A DNA stretch of 64,000 nucleotides from Lophius americanus (taxonomy: Eukaryota > Chordata > Actinopteri > Lophiiformes > Lophiidae). Numbering within the stretch: the stretch's first letter is position 1; each line of letters starts with the position of its first letter. The DNA is taken from the NCBI GenBank assembly GCA_037951165.1, contig JBBDHG010000124.1, forward strand, positions 382,501 to 446,500, written 5' to 3'. Below are positions 11,834-24,280 of the stretch, one piece after another. The translations under genes were made by a program, and so were the position numbers. Below the pieces are notes generated by a model. The model ran no database searches, was not told the origin of the DNA, and saw only the letters and a list, made by a program, of their open reading frames with translations.

Positions 11834-12217
11834 GGTTATCTCATTATGGGTGGCACCTCTACTAAAAGAACTTGTTTCTGGAAAAAGAAGTCACCTCTAG
11901 AAAAAGCCTGGTGTCAGCTGAAGAGGGCGCTACCAGCTAAGAAACGCAAGAGGAGGGGTATCCTGGATAAACTGAAGAAGGACAAACACTCTAAGAAGAG
12001 ATTCTCACTACCCACAGACAAGAGAGAGCCAATATCTCTGAAAAGACTCTCCCTTGGTAACATGAAGATTGGGAAGGAGTCAACTAAGATTGCTTCAGCA
12101 CAAGGAAAGGAGGAGAAGGACAGAGGTGGAGGGAAAATAAATAGAAAGAAATCTCAAGAACTTACAGCAAGAAAAGGGTCAACAGCTAACAACCAGAAGG
12201 GAGGAAATAAAGACTGA
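11834..12217 (+). CDS. Unrecognised lysine/arginine-rich open frame, possibly a terminal exon
   Basis: An uninterrupted plus-strand frame whose most likely ATG is at 11846. It gives about 123 residues starting MGGTSTKRTCFWKKKSPLEK and contains LPAKKRKRRGILDKLKKDKH. Roughly a third of residues are Lys or Arg, with several bipartite NLS-like clusters. A pyrimidine-rich acceptor (TTGTTTGTCATATCATGCAG) ends at 11833 and AATAAA lies at 12377-12382, so it could be the last exon of an unknown gene. It starts about 90 bases beyond the Tc1 element at 10881-11745. I recognise no family. Alternatives are a gene fragment, a piece of a mobile element or a chance frame. Confidence 0.35.
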   Translation, partial: GYLIMGGTSTKRTCFWKKKSPLEKAWCQLKRALPAKKRKRRGILDKLKKDKHSKKRFSLPTDKREPISLKRLSLGNMKIGKESTKIASAQGKEEKDRGGGKINRKKSQELTARKGSTANNQKGGNKD

Positions 12218-12969
12218 AGACTATGCGGACATGGCAGTCCAGCAGGAGCCAAAGAAAAGAGAGTATTTCGAGCCATAGAAGCTTGAATGTTGCAGAAACA
12301 GAAAAACAAATCCTGTGAAAAGATGCAAAAGGAGACTCAGAGTGATAGAAAGTTTTTAATGGCGCGACTGTGGGTAAATAAAGGCAGCTTATCGTGGCTG
12401 AAAATGAGACACAAGACATAAGAACGCATAATGATTTCCTTTACTCAATAGAAACAGCAATACAATAACCTTAAAGCTTCATTATCACAATCATGCTTTT
12501 AGATTTATTTCAAAATGTAAACATTTCTGAATGTTATCCTTATTAAAGAAAGCTCGGGTTCCCTTTAGGAGGGGATTCTTGAGTTAGCTCTGCTGGCTAT
12601 ATATTCACTAGATACAGAATAAATGATCTAGATTGGAATTAAAAGGGATCATAAACAAAGTTTAATATAGCAAAAGAAATTAAATACATTTTATTTTGTT
12701 AATCCAAAGGAATTTTACAAGGTGCAAACATAACAGTGTTACCAGCACACAGAGACAAGAAACATCTTAAAGCGCGTTGAATAAACCAGTGGTTCTCAAT
12801 TTTTTCATCAAACATGTACCCTGTTTCAATTATTTTTCCTGCTATTTAACATGTGATCATCACAAAAAAATGAAAAAAATGTATAAAAATAAATATTTTA
12901 CAAAGTCAGTGAAAATAAAAACGGTTTACCACAATTTTCTTAAATATATTTAAAACAATTTTAATTTTC

Positions 12970-13730
12970 TTTTAGATTTTTCTTACAGAATTTACCATTT
13001 AGAAATAAAATAAAAAAACAATACAAAACTTTTGTGAGGTACATTTCGGATTGTGAAAATAAATGAGAAATCTTCAAAAATCTTAATAGACAAAGAAAAA
13101 TACAGTAGTTGGCCCTTATTCTTTTCAGTACATTCAGAAAAACTTTGGTTCTCAGAATAAAGCTGAAATGAAATCGGACATTTTACTTTATTCTCAGAAT
13201 AATGACTTGAATTCCCACTCAGAAACAAAAACGCACACAACAAAAAAAATTGGTAGGTACATTTTCTGAATTATAAAAATAAATATTTTCTTAAAAACTG
13301 TGATAAAAAGCTATAATGATGACCTATCAAGGTCACTTTGATGTTACTTCTAAGTCAGAATGAAAAATAAAGAATTGGCTTTATTTGTCTTGAGTATAAA
13401 TATATTTTTAAAATATTTATTTTCTGATAATAAAGCTGAGAAGTCATTGTTATGCCTTTATTATCAGAATTCTGACTTAAATTCCGACTTAGAAATATAA
13501 TAACAAAATAAAATGTCGGTAGGTACATTATCTGATTTATAAAAATGAAATCCTTTTTTCAAAAATGGAGATAAGAAGTTATAATTATGTCTTACTAAGA
13601 TCACTTTGATGGTACTTCTAAGTCTGAATAAAAAAGAGATAATTGGCTTTATTAGTCTTTCCATTTTCCAATTTCCAATTAGAAATAAATGTAGCCCTAA
13701 ATGTCTCACGTACATGTGAAATATTAAGGC
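12970..13730. repeat. Diverged tandem repeat, about 220-266-bp unit, three copies
   Basis: AT-rich block in which GAGGTACATT/GGTAGGTACATT recurs at about 13034, 13252 and 13518. Each is followed by a TTATAAAAAT-like stretch, CACTTTGATG(T/G)TACTTCTAAGTC and an ATTGGCTTTATT-like block. The last two copies are 266 bases apart and clearly similar; the first is more diverged. Confidence 0.7.
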
Positions 13731-14319
13731 TGAATATAAAATGTGATTTATTGGACTTATGGATGCATTTTATAATTGAATGTTTAATAGTGAAATTATT
13801 TTAGGGATCATGCATGACTGATATTTTTAAAAATAATCTCACATGACTTCTCCTGCAGTACTCCAAAGTATCCCTGGTGGTACACGTGTCCCCCTTTGAA
13901 ATACGCTGGTGTAGAATCACAAACAGCTGTTTATGATGAGTTCTGACTGTGTCAGCAGAACGAGCACACATAGAGCACCAACAGGAACACACCCACAGAA
14001 TGTCAGGGTGATATATTTATGAGAAAAAGTCAAATCAAGAAAAGAAAATGTGTTTTAAAAAAAACATGGATATCAGATTTGACACACATCCACTTTGTGA
14101 TCTAGTATGTCTGTCAGTCAACCAGAAAGTCAAAATAATGACTGAACATGGACGAATACATGAATTTGGACCTATGGCACTGCTAGTTTCTTCTTATTTT
14201 GTGTGGGATTTTCAAACTCATTTTAATATAAAACCACCTAACTAAACACAAAATGCAAGTTTTAAACAATTATTGTATTTATGGAACTAAAAATGTTCTC
14301 CATCACCATCTGGGTCTAT

Positions 14320-15600
14320 GTGAAAAAGTATTGTCCACCCTAGAAATTAGATCCAACACCTACCAAACTGCTTTAAAAACTAGTTTCAGTTAGACTAGAC
14401 ACACGCAGACCAGATCACTATCGGACTCGTTCACCCAGATCATCACTTCTGAAGCAGGAAGTTGCCTTGAACGCCTCATCAGGAGCACATTATGCCATAA
14501 TCAAAAAGAAATTCCAGAATAGATGAAGAACAAAGTGAAATCACTCAGTCTGAGTATAGAGAAGACTAAAGTTGGCCAACTTCCAAAATTCCTCAAAGAG
14601 CAGGGTGAAGGCTCATTCAGGAAGTCAAAATAGATCCAAAGAAAACTTCCAGGACCTTCAGGCCTCTCCCACCTCAACAATATTCATGGCGCCACTATTC
14701 CACAGACACTGGACAAGAGCGGTATCCTTAGTCAAATGGTGAGGTGAAAGCCATTTTTAAACCAGAAGAACACTAGTGTTCGACTGAATTGTGTCCCTGC
14801 TCACCATGACGAAACCCAGAGCTTTTAGGAGAATGTTCTGTGGACTGATGAGTGGAAAGTTGAACCGATTGAAGACAGGGGTCCCATTACATCAACAATC
14901 CTCTACTAGAACATTTATCATCCAACAAGGAGGTGGCATTGTGATGTAGTGGGAATACTTTGCTGATTGAGTACCAGGAGAACATTACTCCTGTTCTCTA
15001 CCAGAAAATTTGGAAGTAGAATGTCGGCTTCTAGTCTGGAAGAAAAGGGCAACGATTTCGCCCACTACTTCTGACCCGTCATCGGGAGAGTGTTGTGTGG
15101 TTCAGGGTCAAACAACTCCATGAAGGTGAAGGTTGGATCCCTCTGATGACCTCTTGTCCTGGCAAAGCTACATCCATTTTAAATGCTTGTAATATAGCAA
15201 CCGGGATTTAGGCAAACCGACAACAAACCAGAAAGTTCTGAAGGAGAAAATGTCAGAATAACAGTCTATTGGATGAAACTCAAGCCCAATTAGAAACATA
15301 GGCAAAACAACGATCCCAATCAGAAGATAATAAAATTTGGCCGAGGTTTGGTTGGTGTTGTTACTGCTAAGGGTGGAGAAACTTGATATCAAATTCAGTG
15401 GTTGGATACCTTTTTATAATGTTCATTCAAGTATTTGTGAATCTTTTTATCAAAATTATATGAAATGATCATCCAAAACTCCAAAATTTGGTGTTTACAA
15501 AGGTTGTTTTATTTATCTAGGTTTAGTTTTTCAAAAGATCCGACATATTTTCCTATGAGTTACAAAAATAGAAGTAATCAGGATGGGGTCCGACACTTTT
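14320..15600 (+). mobile_element. Degraded Tc1-like transposon, second family
   Basis: Plus-strand relic about 1.3 kb long. The left end TATGTGAAAAAGTATTGTCC is a typical TIR of a Tc1-like family distinct from the CACTGATCAG family. Transposase landmarks in order are the helix-turn-helix region near 14440-14600, CCACAGACACTGGACAAGA at about 14700, CTGTGGACTGATGAG (the W-T/S-D-E catalytic motif) at about 14840, CCCATTACATC at about 14880, and TTACTGCTAAGGGTGG at the end near 15370. Stops and indels destroy the frame. The right TIR is poorly preserved. Confidence 0.75.
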
Positions 15601-16660
15601 CTAGGTAGACCGTACTCTGTTAAGTTTATGGATTATTTGGATCTTTGTCTATGACCAAATGGTCTAAATCCACCTCAGTTCACCCATGAATTAAAGAATG
15701 TGCAAAAACACAGAACGTCTCCCATGTTTTTTTCACACCATGGCAACCCGGACGTTGTTTTTAATATGCTGTGATTAGTCAATAAAACACAGGTAAATCA
15801 CTTATTTAATTAAACATTGACAACAACAGTTACAACTGATAAGCCTTTATAAAACACACAGTACCGCTTTCCTCTGAGTGGACTTTAACTGCTTTAAATG
15901 AACCCTCCCAGCAGTTCCATAGAGACCAGTTCATTATTCGCCATCAGCTTAAACAAATGCAGTCCAATATAACAATCCTGCTATGAGTCATATTCCATGA
16001 AGGCTCAGTTTTTCTTGAAACTGTTTGAGAGATGCGTTGATCACCTTGACTATTTAAATAATGACTTTGCCCGAACAGGTTTGTTTGTTCGTAAGCAGGG
16101 TTTCTCAAAATGTTATAAGGGCTACGGGGCTAGGTACAAACCGTTAGATTTTGGTGGTGATGCTGATCATCATCCGGATCCAGAATCTTTTTAAATAATT
16201 ATTTACAATTTCAGTATAGAGGAAATAACAAGATCTTTGCATCTAACTCCATGGTTAACGCCTAGACAGCTTCAACCAAAGTACATAATGACATCATCAT
16301 ATGATCTACCACACATGGGATCAGATTAGGATCTGGGCCCAGACTCTGAGCTAACAAACAATAATGACAGAGACCTGCAGCTCAGATTATACTGTAGCTA
16401 AAACTGTGGGGATTCTGTTAGGTGGTACAACCTGAAGAAAAACCCCATCAGTGAAATATTGTCCTTGAATCTCAATCAAACTGGTATCGATATGATTCCA
16501 AAAAAGAGGAGTATATTGTCATGGTCAAAGCATCCAAATAATGAGGATCAAACCATCCCGGGACTGCTGTTTTTAGGAGCAACGACATGAGGAGATGTCA
16601 AGTCCAACAAGTCAAGTCCAATACATTTAGTTTAGTTTAGTTTAGTTTCCATTACTTTTA

Positions 16661-17160
16661 GGTTGATCAGCGATAACATTAAAGCCCCCAAAGAATAACA
16701 TTGATGATCTTGTAGCAATCAGTGGCGGATTAAGGTATGGGTGACGTGGTGCACGTATCAATAAAAGAAAAAAGAATTGAAAAAAGGGGAGGGTTGCCCA
16801 AGGTGCCACATAAACTATAACCAACCCCTGATCGCAATGGCTATATTAGATAGAAAGTTAACGTTGTCACTTTATGTCTTGAAATCAGAAAAAAAACGGC
16901 AAGTATATGACTCGGAGCATTATTAATGATGGAAATATGTGACCTGGTTCACAGCATTTTCTGGTCTACAGTCGTTAGGACCTAACAATGACCTCGCTGA
17001 AGGCCAGACTGTCCAATCTCACAGAAGAGCTACTGAAGACAAAAATGCTGAAAAGTGAATGCTTGATCTGAAAACAGTGTCAAAACGCACAGTGTCTTAC
17101 AAACTATATTGTTGGCAAAAGGGGGACCTGCAAAATATTAGGCTGATGGTTTTAATGCAG
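16661..17160 (+). mobile_element. Internally deleted Tc1-like transposon (CACTGATCAG family)
   Basis: The left TIR is GGTTGATCAGCGATAACATT. The right side keeps GGCAAAAGGGGGACCTGCAA and ATATTAGGCTGATGG, the transposase stop region and 3' end in plus orientation. The interior near 17010-17100 retains a decayed transposase segment. No open frame remains. Confidence 0.7.
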
Positions 17161-18702
17161 GTCAAATAACAGTAAAACCTTTCTCTCTGTACGATGGAAC
17201 ACAGTTCAACGGAACCACGAACTACAACATCTCTACAGGTTTGTCTTCCAGGCTTCATGACGGTTGGACTCATAGCTGAACTGCAATATTGAAAAATAAA
17301 TTCTCAATTATTTTAGACACCATTATCAAGGATGAGGACATCACTGAAGAAATTGGTGACTGAAAGACCTACTACCGCCCCCCCCCCCCTCGATACTATT
17401 TGTTCAGCTATATTTAAAGTCTCCTGTGTTGCAAAATCGCTCCATTGGACCAGGCGATTGTGGGTCCCCACATCTGCGGAAGGAGCCAAAATGTGCCTCT
17501 TGGTTAGGAAATATCCACCATCATGTAATAAAACTCTTCTTTGGCATGAGACCAAACGTTAAGAGTACTCGTCTGCTGGCAGCAGAGGTAAAAAGGAACC
17601 AAAAAAGGAATAAACAGTTCTTGACCCTTACATGACAGACATCTGGCTGAGGAAAAACAGGTCAAAAGGCTTGTTTGAAGGAAGATACACAGTTCATCAT
17701 AACATGTGTGTCTGCACATCTTCAGAGTGTTTGTGTTTGAGTTAATTCCAATTTTCTGAAGAGACGGGGTTGTCCTCTGAGCCTCCATGAATGGGAAGCG
17801 TCCCGTTCTTCCTCTCCATCGGCTTGGCGTTTCGAGACTTAAGCGTCTACAGTGAGAGGTAGAGAGACAGATTTTTTTTTTTAAAAACGGGAGACGGGAG
17901 TAGAGGTGAGGTGCGGAGTGGAAGAAACGGGGATTAGGTGAAACAGAGAAAAACAGGAAGTGGGAAAAAAAAGAAGAGGACAAAATCGGTTAGTCGTGTT
18001 GAAACATGCAAAAAAAAAAAAAAGCAAGATGAGTTTGAGAGAGAAAATACTAATTTTTCTTTTGGATTAGTTGTTACTGTAAAAAAGAGGCAATCACACT
18101 TATATGCAAAAATGAAGCAGACATGACCGTACAATGGTCCATGTAGGAAGATTTCTGCATTTATTCATATAAAATGTAACAACCTTTGTACAAAAATAGA
18201 CCCAAAATAATATGAACATGTGTTAGTGGTAATAAGGAAACCAAAACATGAGGCTATAAGAATATGAAAATGAGCACGTTGATTAATATGAACACAAAGA
18301 CTATAGCTTGAATTCCATTTTAGCACTTTAATACCTTTTTGTAATTCATTCCCTCTAAGAGAACTTAGCAGTTAATGATTACCATAAATGTCTTTAATTG
18401 CATGAGTCAAGTTTAACAGCACACACACACAGAATGCAAATTTGTCCCAGTGTCTCATTCTTGTCTCTTTTCTTATTCAAACTGTGTTCATGAAAAGTGT
18501 CTGAGTGAGCATATTAGACAACACACACTTGCACGCTCATGACGGAACCCAAACGGGATGCAAGTGTGTGTGAGAGAATGACATGAGTTCAGCATCGCCA
18601 ACATGCCAGAATAACAAGTCAAAGGAAATGTGGCAAGGAACAAGACCCAGTTAGACCGCAAGTACACATCTGGACTTGTTTAACACACAGTAACGCATGC
18701 TG

Positions 18703-18732
18703 ACACACGCACACACACACACACACACACAC
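18703..18732. repeat. (AC)n microsatellite
   Basis: About 14 AC dinucleotides, slightly interrupted at the left end. Confidence 0.95.
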
Positions 18733-18932
18733 TAGGATCAGTAATGTTATGCTCCTTATAAACAGAGTAACGATTGCATGAGGCAGCATGATTCCAACAC
18801 TGAGAGCTGTATTCTGCAGCAGACAGGATGACCATTCAGGTTGTTGAGAATCCAGGGTTGTGAGAACATCCACTGGTTGCAGTTTTGCAAATGTTTGCCT
18901 CAGAGAGAGTTGGATAAATGTAGAGATGTAAC

Positions 18933-19802
18933 GATGAGCCATAACATTAAAATTAACTGCCTAAATCTAGCCCCATTTCACACATTTTTTCCTTCCTCTA
19001 TTGATATGGAGCTGTAATTGTAGGGCCTGACTTGTTCAACCTCTGAGACTGCAGTAGAGATCGAAACGGATATGCATCTGACATCTGTGTAAACACAAGG
19101 TGTAAATGCACGACAGGGCTGTGAAGTTTTTTCAGACACGCTGTACATTGCATGCGGTTTACAAACAGAAGTCTTAAAAGCAGTTAGTTCCAGTTAGCAA
19201 CTAACTCAGAAGGAGAACATCAACCAAAAATGTCTACAACATGAGGAAATTGCAACATACGGGAGATCCGTACCCTCGAAGCAGAGAGTGCTCAGCATCA
19301 GCTGTCACATAACAGTGAAGGTTAACTGTTCACAGTTAACCTTGTGATGTCTCACATATGTTAGACATCACCAGGCTCTGGTGCCGCCCTGATACCCTTC
19401 ATGACTACATTATGACTAATTTACTCATAGAGGTGTGCCTGCTAAATAAATATCACCAGCGCAGCATTGTTACCAGGATAAGCTTTTTCATGGGATCAGA
19501 AAACACGGGCTAGCCTCTGCGGCGGACATAGTGTCAATCAACTTTGGGCTCCCATGACCTATCCAACTAGCTAGCTATCCTTCTATGGGTACAGTCATCC
19601 AACCATCACGATTTGGCCCTTGTCATAGTTGTGTGGGAACTTGCTTCTCCTTGCCTCACCTTTTTCGGCTTCCAATAGATCAATTTAGGATCAAATGTTG
19701 ACTTAATGCCTAATATAGCCTACCTACTGACAGGAGCCATTGTGACAGGAAAAGCAATATTATTCTGACTTCAACAGTCACTGGTTATTATGGTATAGCT
19801 TA
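18933..19802 (-). mobile_element. Decayed Tc1-like transposon (CACTGATCAG family)
   Basis: The left end GATGAGCCATAACATTAAAA resembles the family TIR. The right half (19590-19802) has the inverse-orientation 5' blocks CATCACGATTTGGCCCTTGT, CTAATATAGCC and CAGTCACTGGTTATTATGG. The middle is too diverged to assign. A perfect 11-bp-arm hairpin sits at 19318-19343. Confidence 0.55.
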
Positions 19803-20599
19803 TCCGTATGTGGATTATGTCATATTTATGGTAGAACTTGGTTCATAATTTTGTGTACATTCAGGAGAACGAAAGCTTTATTATAAGTTCAATTTAAGGG
19901 CTTTTTTAAGCCGCAAAATGAAAAAACCTGGCATTTAAACAAGGCCTAGCACTTTTAAACCCTTTCATAAATTAAAACCTATTTCACATGCATACTGGTA
20001 ATAAAAGAGGTCACATATGAAGGCACATTGGAGTCCCAGCTACTACTGAAGGAATTTTCACAAAACTTGTAAGAGGGCTGAGGCACAGGCTGGAGAACAG
20101 AAGCCTTTAAAATCCTGGTGAAGATCAGGAAAGAGGGGCCGAACCAGCACCTTTTTATAAACATTGCATGATATATTGGGCATATTTCAATGTTTTCCCT
20201 AATAACGTAAATATTAGTAAAGCGATTTCCCTGGAATTTTTTTGGACTTTGCATGTGTTAAATGGAAGTTTGACACTGCTCTGCTACTCAGTGATATTAC
20301 AGGTGTTCATGGAAGTTCTTCCAATTCAACACTCACTGAACAATCTTATCTAATAATCTCGATGGCTGATGTTCGTTACTTTTATATGTCATTCTCATCT
20401 CCACAAAAATATTAAAACGAAATTGTCTGAAAGTTGTTTTTTCTCTCCAACACTTGCCTCTTCTCTGCACAACACTTGAGAGCTGCTGCCTCACAGTGCC
20501 TCATTAACTGTACACCGACTACTGTATTACCGCGGCCACTAAGGCAGGAGTAGCAGAAGTAGTTAGCGATCGAGCAAGCAACTCATTTGCAAAATAAAT

Positions 20600-20850
20600 G
20601 GAATGGCAAATGGACTATACTTATATAGCGCTTTTCTAGTCTGCTTGACCACTCCAATCGCTTTTACAACACAATAATTACCATTCACACTAACATTCAT
20701 AAAGTGATGATAGAGGCTGCCATGCAAGGCGCCACATGCTCATCAGGAGCAGTCATTACACACGCCATCATTCACACACCAATGGAACAACCGTTGGGAG
20801 CAACTTGGGTACAGTATCTTTCCCAAGGACACTTGGGAAAGTGTCATGTG
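20600..20850. repeat. Interspersed repeat common in fish genomes
   Basis: Contains the succession AAATGGACTATACTTATATA, GCGCTTTTCTAGTCT, CACTCCAATCGCTTTTACA, GAGGCTGCCATGCAAGG, CTCATCAGGAGCAGTCATT and AGTATCTTTCCCAAGGACAC, which I recognise as a widespread teleost interspersed repeat. No coding capacity. The exact class is not assigned here. Confidence 0.65.
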
Positions 20851-23679
20851 GACCACAGTGGCTAGATGCCTCTATTCTTGCTAGCTGAGTAGATATGCAC
20901 ATGTCCTTCTCATGTGGAAGTTGTCACATATAGAAATGCGAGAAAGTCGGTCATTTCCCTGAAATGACATGTTCATGTTCATCAAATAGGAACCCTTCAG
21001 AGACCTCATTAGGAGAAGCAGAGGAGATTTGTGCTCTGATTTTATGTTTTCTAATTTATGCATTAAGATATTCTACTGTGCATTCCTAATGTAGCCCAGG
21101 CAACATTTTGTCCCAACTCTAACCAGTGCTTTCCAATCAGTCCAGTTACAATGGGCAGCTGCAGAGAGAGCTGCGGCACTGATGAACAGTTACAGATTCA
21201 TAATAGTTAGAAAGCTGGAGGTTTTTACTTTCAGCATAATGCTTATCTTGGCAAAATCCCGCACAGAGAAACCAAAGAAAAACAGGTTTGGTCGTAGTAG
21301 GTTAAGTAAGAGGCTAATCGTAATTACTGAAGCATAAGCTAGCACTCTAAAAACAGTAAACCATCTGTTTTGTCGATGGATGTCCATGCATGTAGGCGCA
21401 CCCCTTGGTATATACAAGGCTTAATCAATTTCGTCTCCACAAATGGCTTTAAGAGCATTCTTAGGCCTCTGTTTATTAAAAAAATAATCGTCCAAAATCA
21501 TTGCGAATTATCTTTTGCAATAAGTTGCTGACAAATGCGACTCAAATTGAACCAGACTGAAAACATCAGCACGAGAACTAGAGGGAAAAAATGGAAATTA
21601 AGAGCTGTGAGCAACATTAATGCTAACCTTTAAGATGGCTTGGATAATTTTTATTTGCTAATAAATCCTCAATTTGGAAATCCATCACCTGGGGAGTAAC
21701 ATTGCTATTAACGCTGAGCTACGTCTGTGCCCAACATAAGCATGCAAGTCCAATATTCACTCTCTTTAGCACCGACTTTGGTCTCTTATTGTTTCCTAAG
21801 AATGTGTTTGGCTCTGTAGCAGTCCATGTTACAGTTTCACGGACTGCATCCTCTGAACGCTGCCTTTGAAGACAAATGCATCACAAAGCCTGGCCCAATT
21901 TGGTGACTTCAAAATGCAGGAAAATCCCTTTTTGCTTTCAAAAGTGAGACCAGCATTGAACGGAGTGAATGAGCGGCATCTCAATTTCTTACAGAAATAG
22001 GATACATAAATACAATAACTTTAACCAGAAATGCTTATAGAGGTTTTATGACTACCACTATCATACAGCTTTTATTACGAACAATGTCAATGCTTCTAAG
22101 TGACAGGCCTGTTGCTTTGTTATGCAATTAGGACAGATAAACCTGTTGAAATCCTCCGTAGACTTGACCATCTCATTCGCACTGCTCAATGCAGGTGCCT
22201 GGTCTTCACCGAACGCAGGTCTTTGGAGGATGCAGCCCTCAAATCGGCACACAGCTACTATATTCATAAGGTAGTCGCTGTGTTAGCGCTGGACAGATGG
22301 GGAAAAATGCTTTTTTTCATTAGATACAATGAAAGTATGCTATATGAGATTCAACCAAAACAGTTGTTAAAAAATATGGAGCTACACAATGAGATAAAAC
22401 TCGGCATAAAGCCCTGTAGTTGTACACCTTTGTTGCATCACATAATTGTATTGACTAAGTTTCGTTGAGCCTCAGAGCTGAATAAAAATGGTCTTGCAGG
22501 TCAAAGTTTGCTCATTTAATGCAACATTTCCAAGTATTAAAGGAAAATAAGAGAGTGAAAATGACTCGCATGGTCATGTTGGATTTAAAGATTAAAGCAA
22601 TTCTTATTCTTCTGATCAAAGATGGAGGATGTTAGCAGCTACTGTGGAGATGAAGATGAAGAGGCTGCAGAGCCACCCACACTGCACAAGAAATCTTACT
22701 CTGTTGATGATTATTTACTTATTTTACATTGTTTTATATCTTACCTTGCTTACATGGAATAATGCATATTGGAATATTTTTGTTGTTGCTACCCGAATAA
22801 ACCTTGCTAGTAAGTGAGCAGAGCCAGTAGAAGGAGGAGGGGGAGGATGTTTCTGGTATGTATGTTATCTTTTAAAAATGACCTAAAGCCGTGCTCAAGA
22901 GTATAAATACAGAGTTACGGTTGATAGAAATGTTGCAGAGGCATTCAATTGTTTTGGTCTGTGCATGTAATTGCATGTTCTAAGCTACCCAGCTGGCCAA
23001 TGAGAAGCTAAGCAACTCCGAAAAACAATCTAGCAAATAGTAACTAATAAAAAAACGGTAACTACAAACTACAGTCTCACAGCTGCTAGAGGGCATTCTA
23101 GAGGTGTAATGCATTCTGTGACGCAGTATAAAGAAGTCTATAAATTGTGAGTAATGTATCTTAAGTGCTCTTATTTTCAAGGATTGCAGTGGAAGTAACA
23201 AGGCTGGTCGACGATTTGTTATGTGTATATATTCTGACCTATAGAAATTAAAGAACGCTCCGTCCTCCCCACTGCCGAACGTTTTCAGGGGTTAGTCCTA
23301 GAATAGCGAGCTTTGTGTTTTTCTGGTTTTCTTATGAGATGTTTGGAGCCGTGGTAGCTCATGCTTGGTCTACACCACATGTGTGCAACCGGCAAGTAAC
23401 CAGCCTCCAGTGTCTCTGATCGGACAATTTCATACAACTTGGCCTCCCGGCGCCGAGCAATTGGCCGCTGTTAAGAAACAACCAAACAAAAAAAACAAAA
23501 AAAGACTACATGTTCTTTTTGACACCACACTCATAGTATTCGAGTGAGAACTCATAGCCCTTTCATTACAAAGCAGTTTGAAGGTGCTAGAGTGTAACCA
23601 AAACCTCACTGTCCTAGATACAGGAATCAGTTACGTTTATCATAACCAACCAAAGCATTGTGAACAGCATTTATGATGT

Positions 23680-23905
23680 GACTCTATTGACTTTGTGACA
23701 TAATAACGCGGCTCTAGTGCTTCCGCAACATAACGACGTGGCTCCAGCGCCTTTTTAATATAATGATGCGGCTGTAGGGCCTTCGGGACGTAATGATGTG
23801 GCTCTGGTGCCTCCATAATGAATGTAATAACAAGGATTGCTAGGGGCCCCAACAATGAGGTTCTAGTTCTCTGTTATGTAACGATTTGGCTCTAGTGCCT
23901 CTCAA
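23680..23905. repeat. Minisatellite, 30-bp unit
   Basis: Four to five diverged 30-base units of the form TAATGATGTGGCTCTAGTGC followed by a variable CTTCGNNA end, with another partial unit at about 23875-23905. The minus strand is open across the units and would read ten-residue repeats (PHHYVPKALQ, PHHYIKKALE, PRRYVAEALE, PRYYVTKSIE). I take this as a repeat artefact, not a gene. Confidence 0.8.
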
Positions 23906-23932
23906 GCGGGGGGAAACCAAGCCATTTCTTAG

Positions 23933-23994
23933 AGGGTTCATTTGTTGAACCAACTTTCAACAAACTTTCAACAAACTTTCAACAAATGAACCCT
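23933..23994. repeat. Inverted repeat with internal decamer repeats
   Basis: Perfect 17-bp arms (23933-23949 and 23978-23994) flank 28 bases made of ACTTTCAACAA-type tandem units. It could form a stem-loop. It lies about 290 bases beyond the lpar2 stop, possibly within the 3' UTR. Confidence 0.85.
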
Positions 23995-24280
23995 CAAGTC
24001 TGGTGGCTATAGCACCAGACTGGAACCAGCGCCTGGTTCACTTGAGTGCAAAAGAGTATGATGAGCTGTTCAGTTAAAAACACTTTTGATGAACTAAAAA
24101 GAGAAGGTTAAGCCTCAGGGGGGGTTTTGTTATCAATAAGACCTGGCTGTTTTTATTTTTTGTTTACTCAGCTTAGTTGTAAGTTTGTCAAAGGATAGCT
24201 GTGTAACTCTGAGAGGTGGTTGCCATGGTTTCACTGTATGTCTGGGGTTTCTTTAAGAGTCCTCAGAGCAGGTGCTTGTT

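Larger units (their letters stand above)
7601..24280. other. Intergenic region between camsap3 and lpar2
   Basis: About 16.7 kb without a recognised gene. It contains Tc1-like relics (8340-8800, 10881-11745, 14320-15600, 16661-17160, 18933-19802), a small LINE 3' end relic (9001-9045), an unrecognised basic frame (11834-12217), tandem repeats (10531-10617, 12970-13730, 18703-18732, 23680-23905) and a common fish interspersed repeat (20600-20850). The stretches 9100-10450, 12450-12950, 17200-18600 and 20900-23600 show nothing I can name. Confidence 0.5.

Noticed and set aside
17938..18126. 62-codon lysine-rich plus-strand frame
   Set aside because: Generated by A-runs (AAAAAA tracts) with no initiation or splice context; unlike the 11834 frame it has no coding-like codon mix.
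22100..22468. 122-codon plus-strand frame with an overlapping minus-strand frame
   Set aside because: No recognisable motif, no convincing splice or polyadenylation context, and composition like the surroundings.
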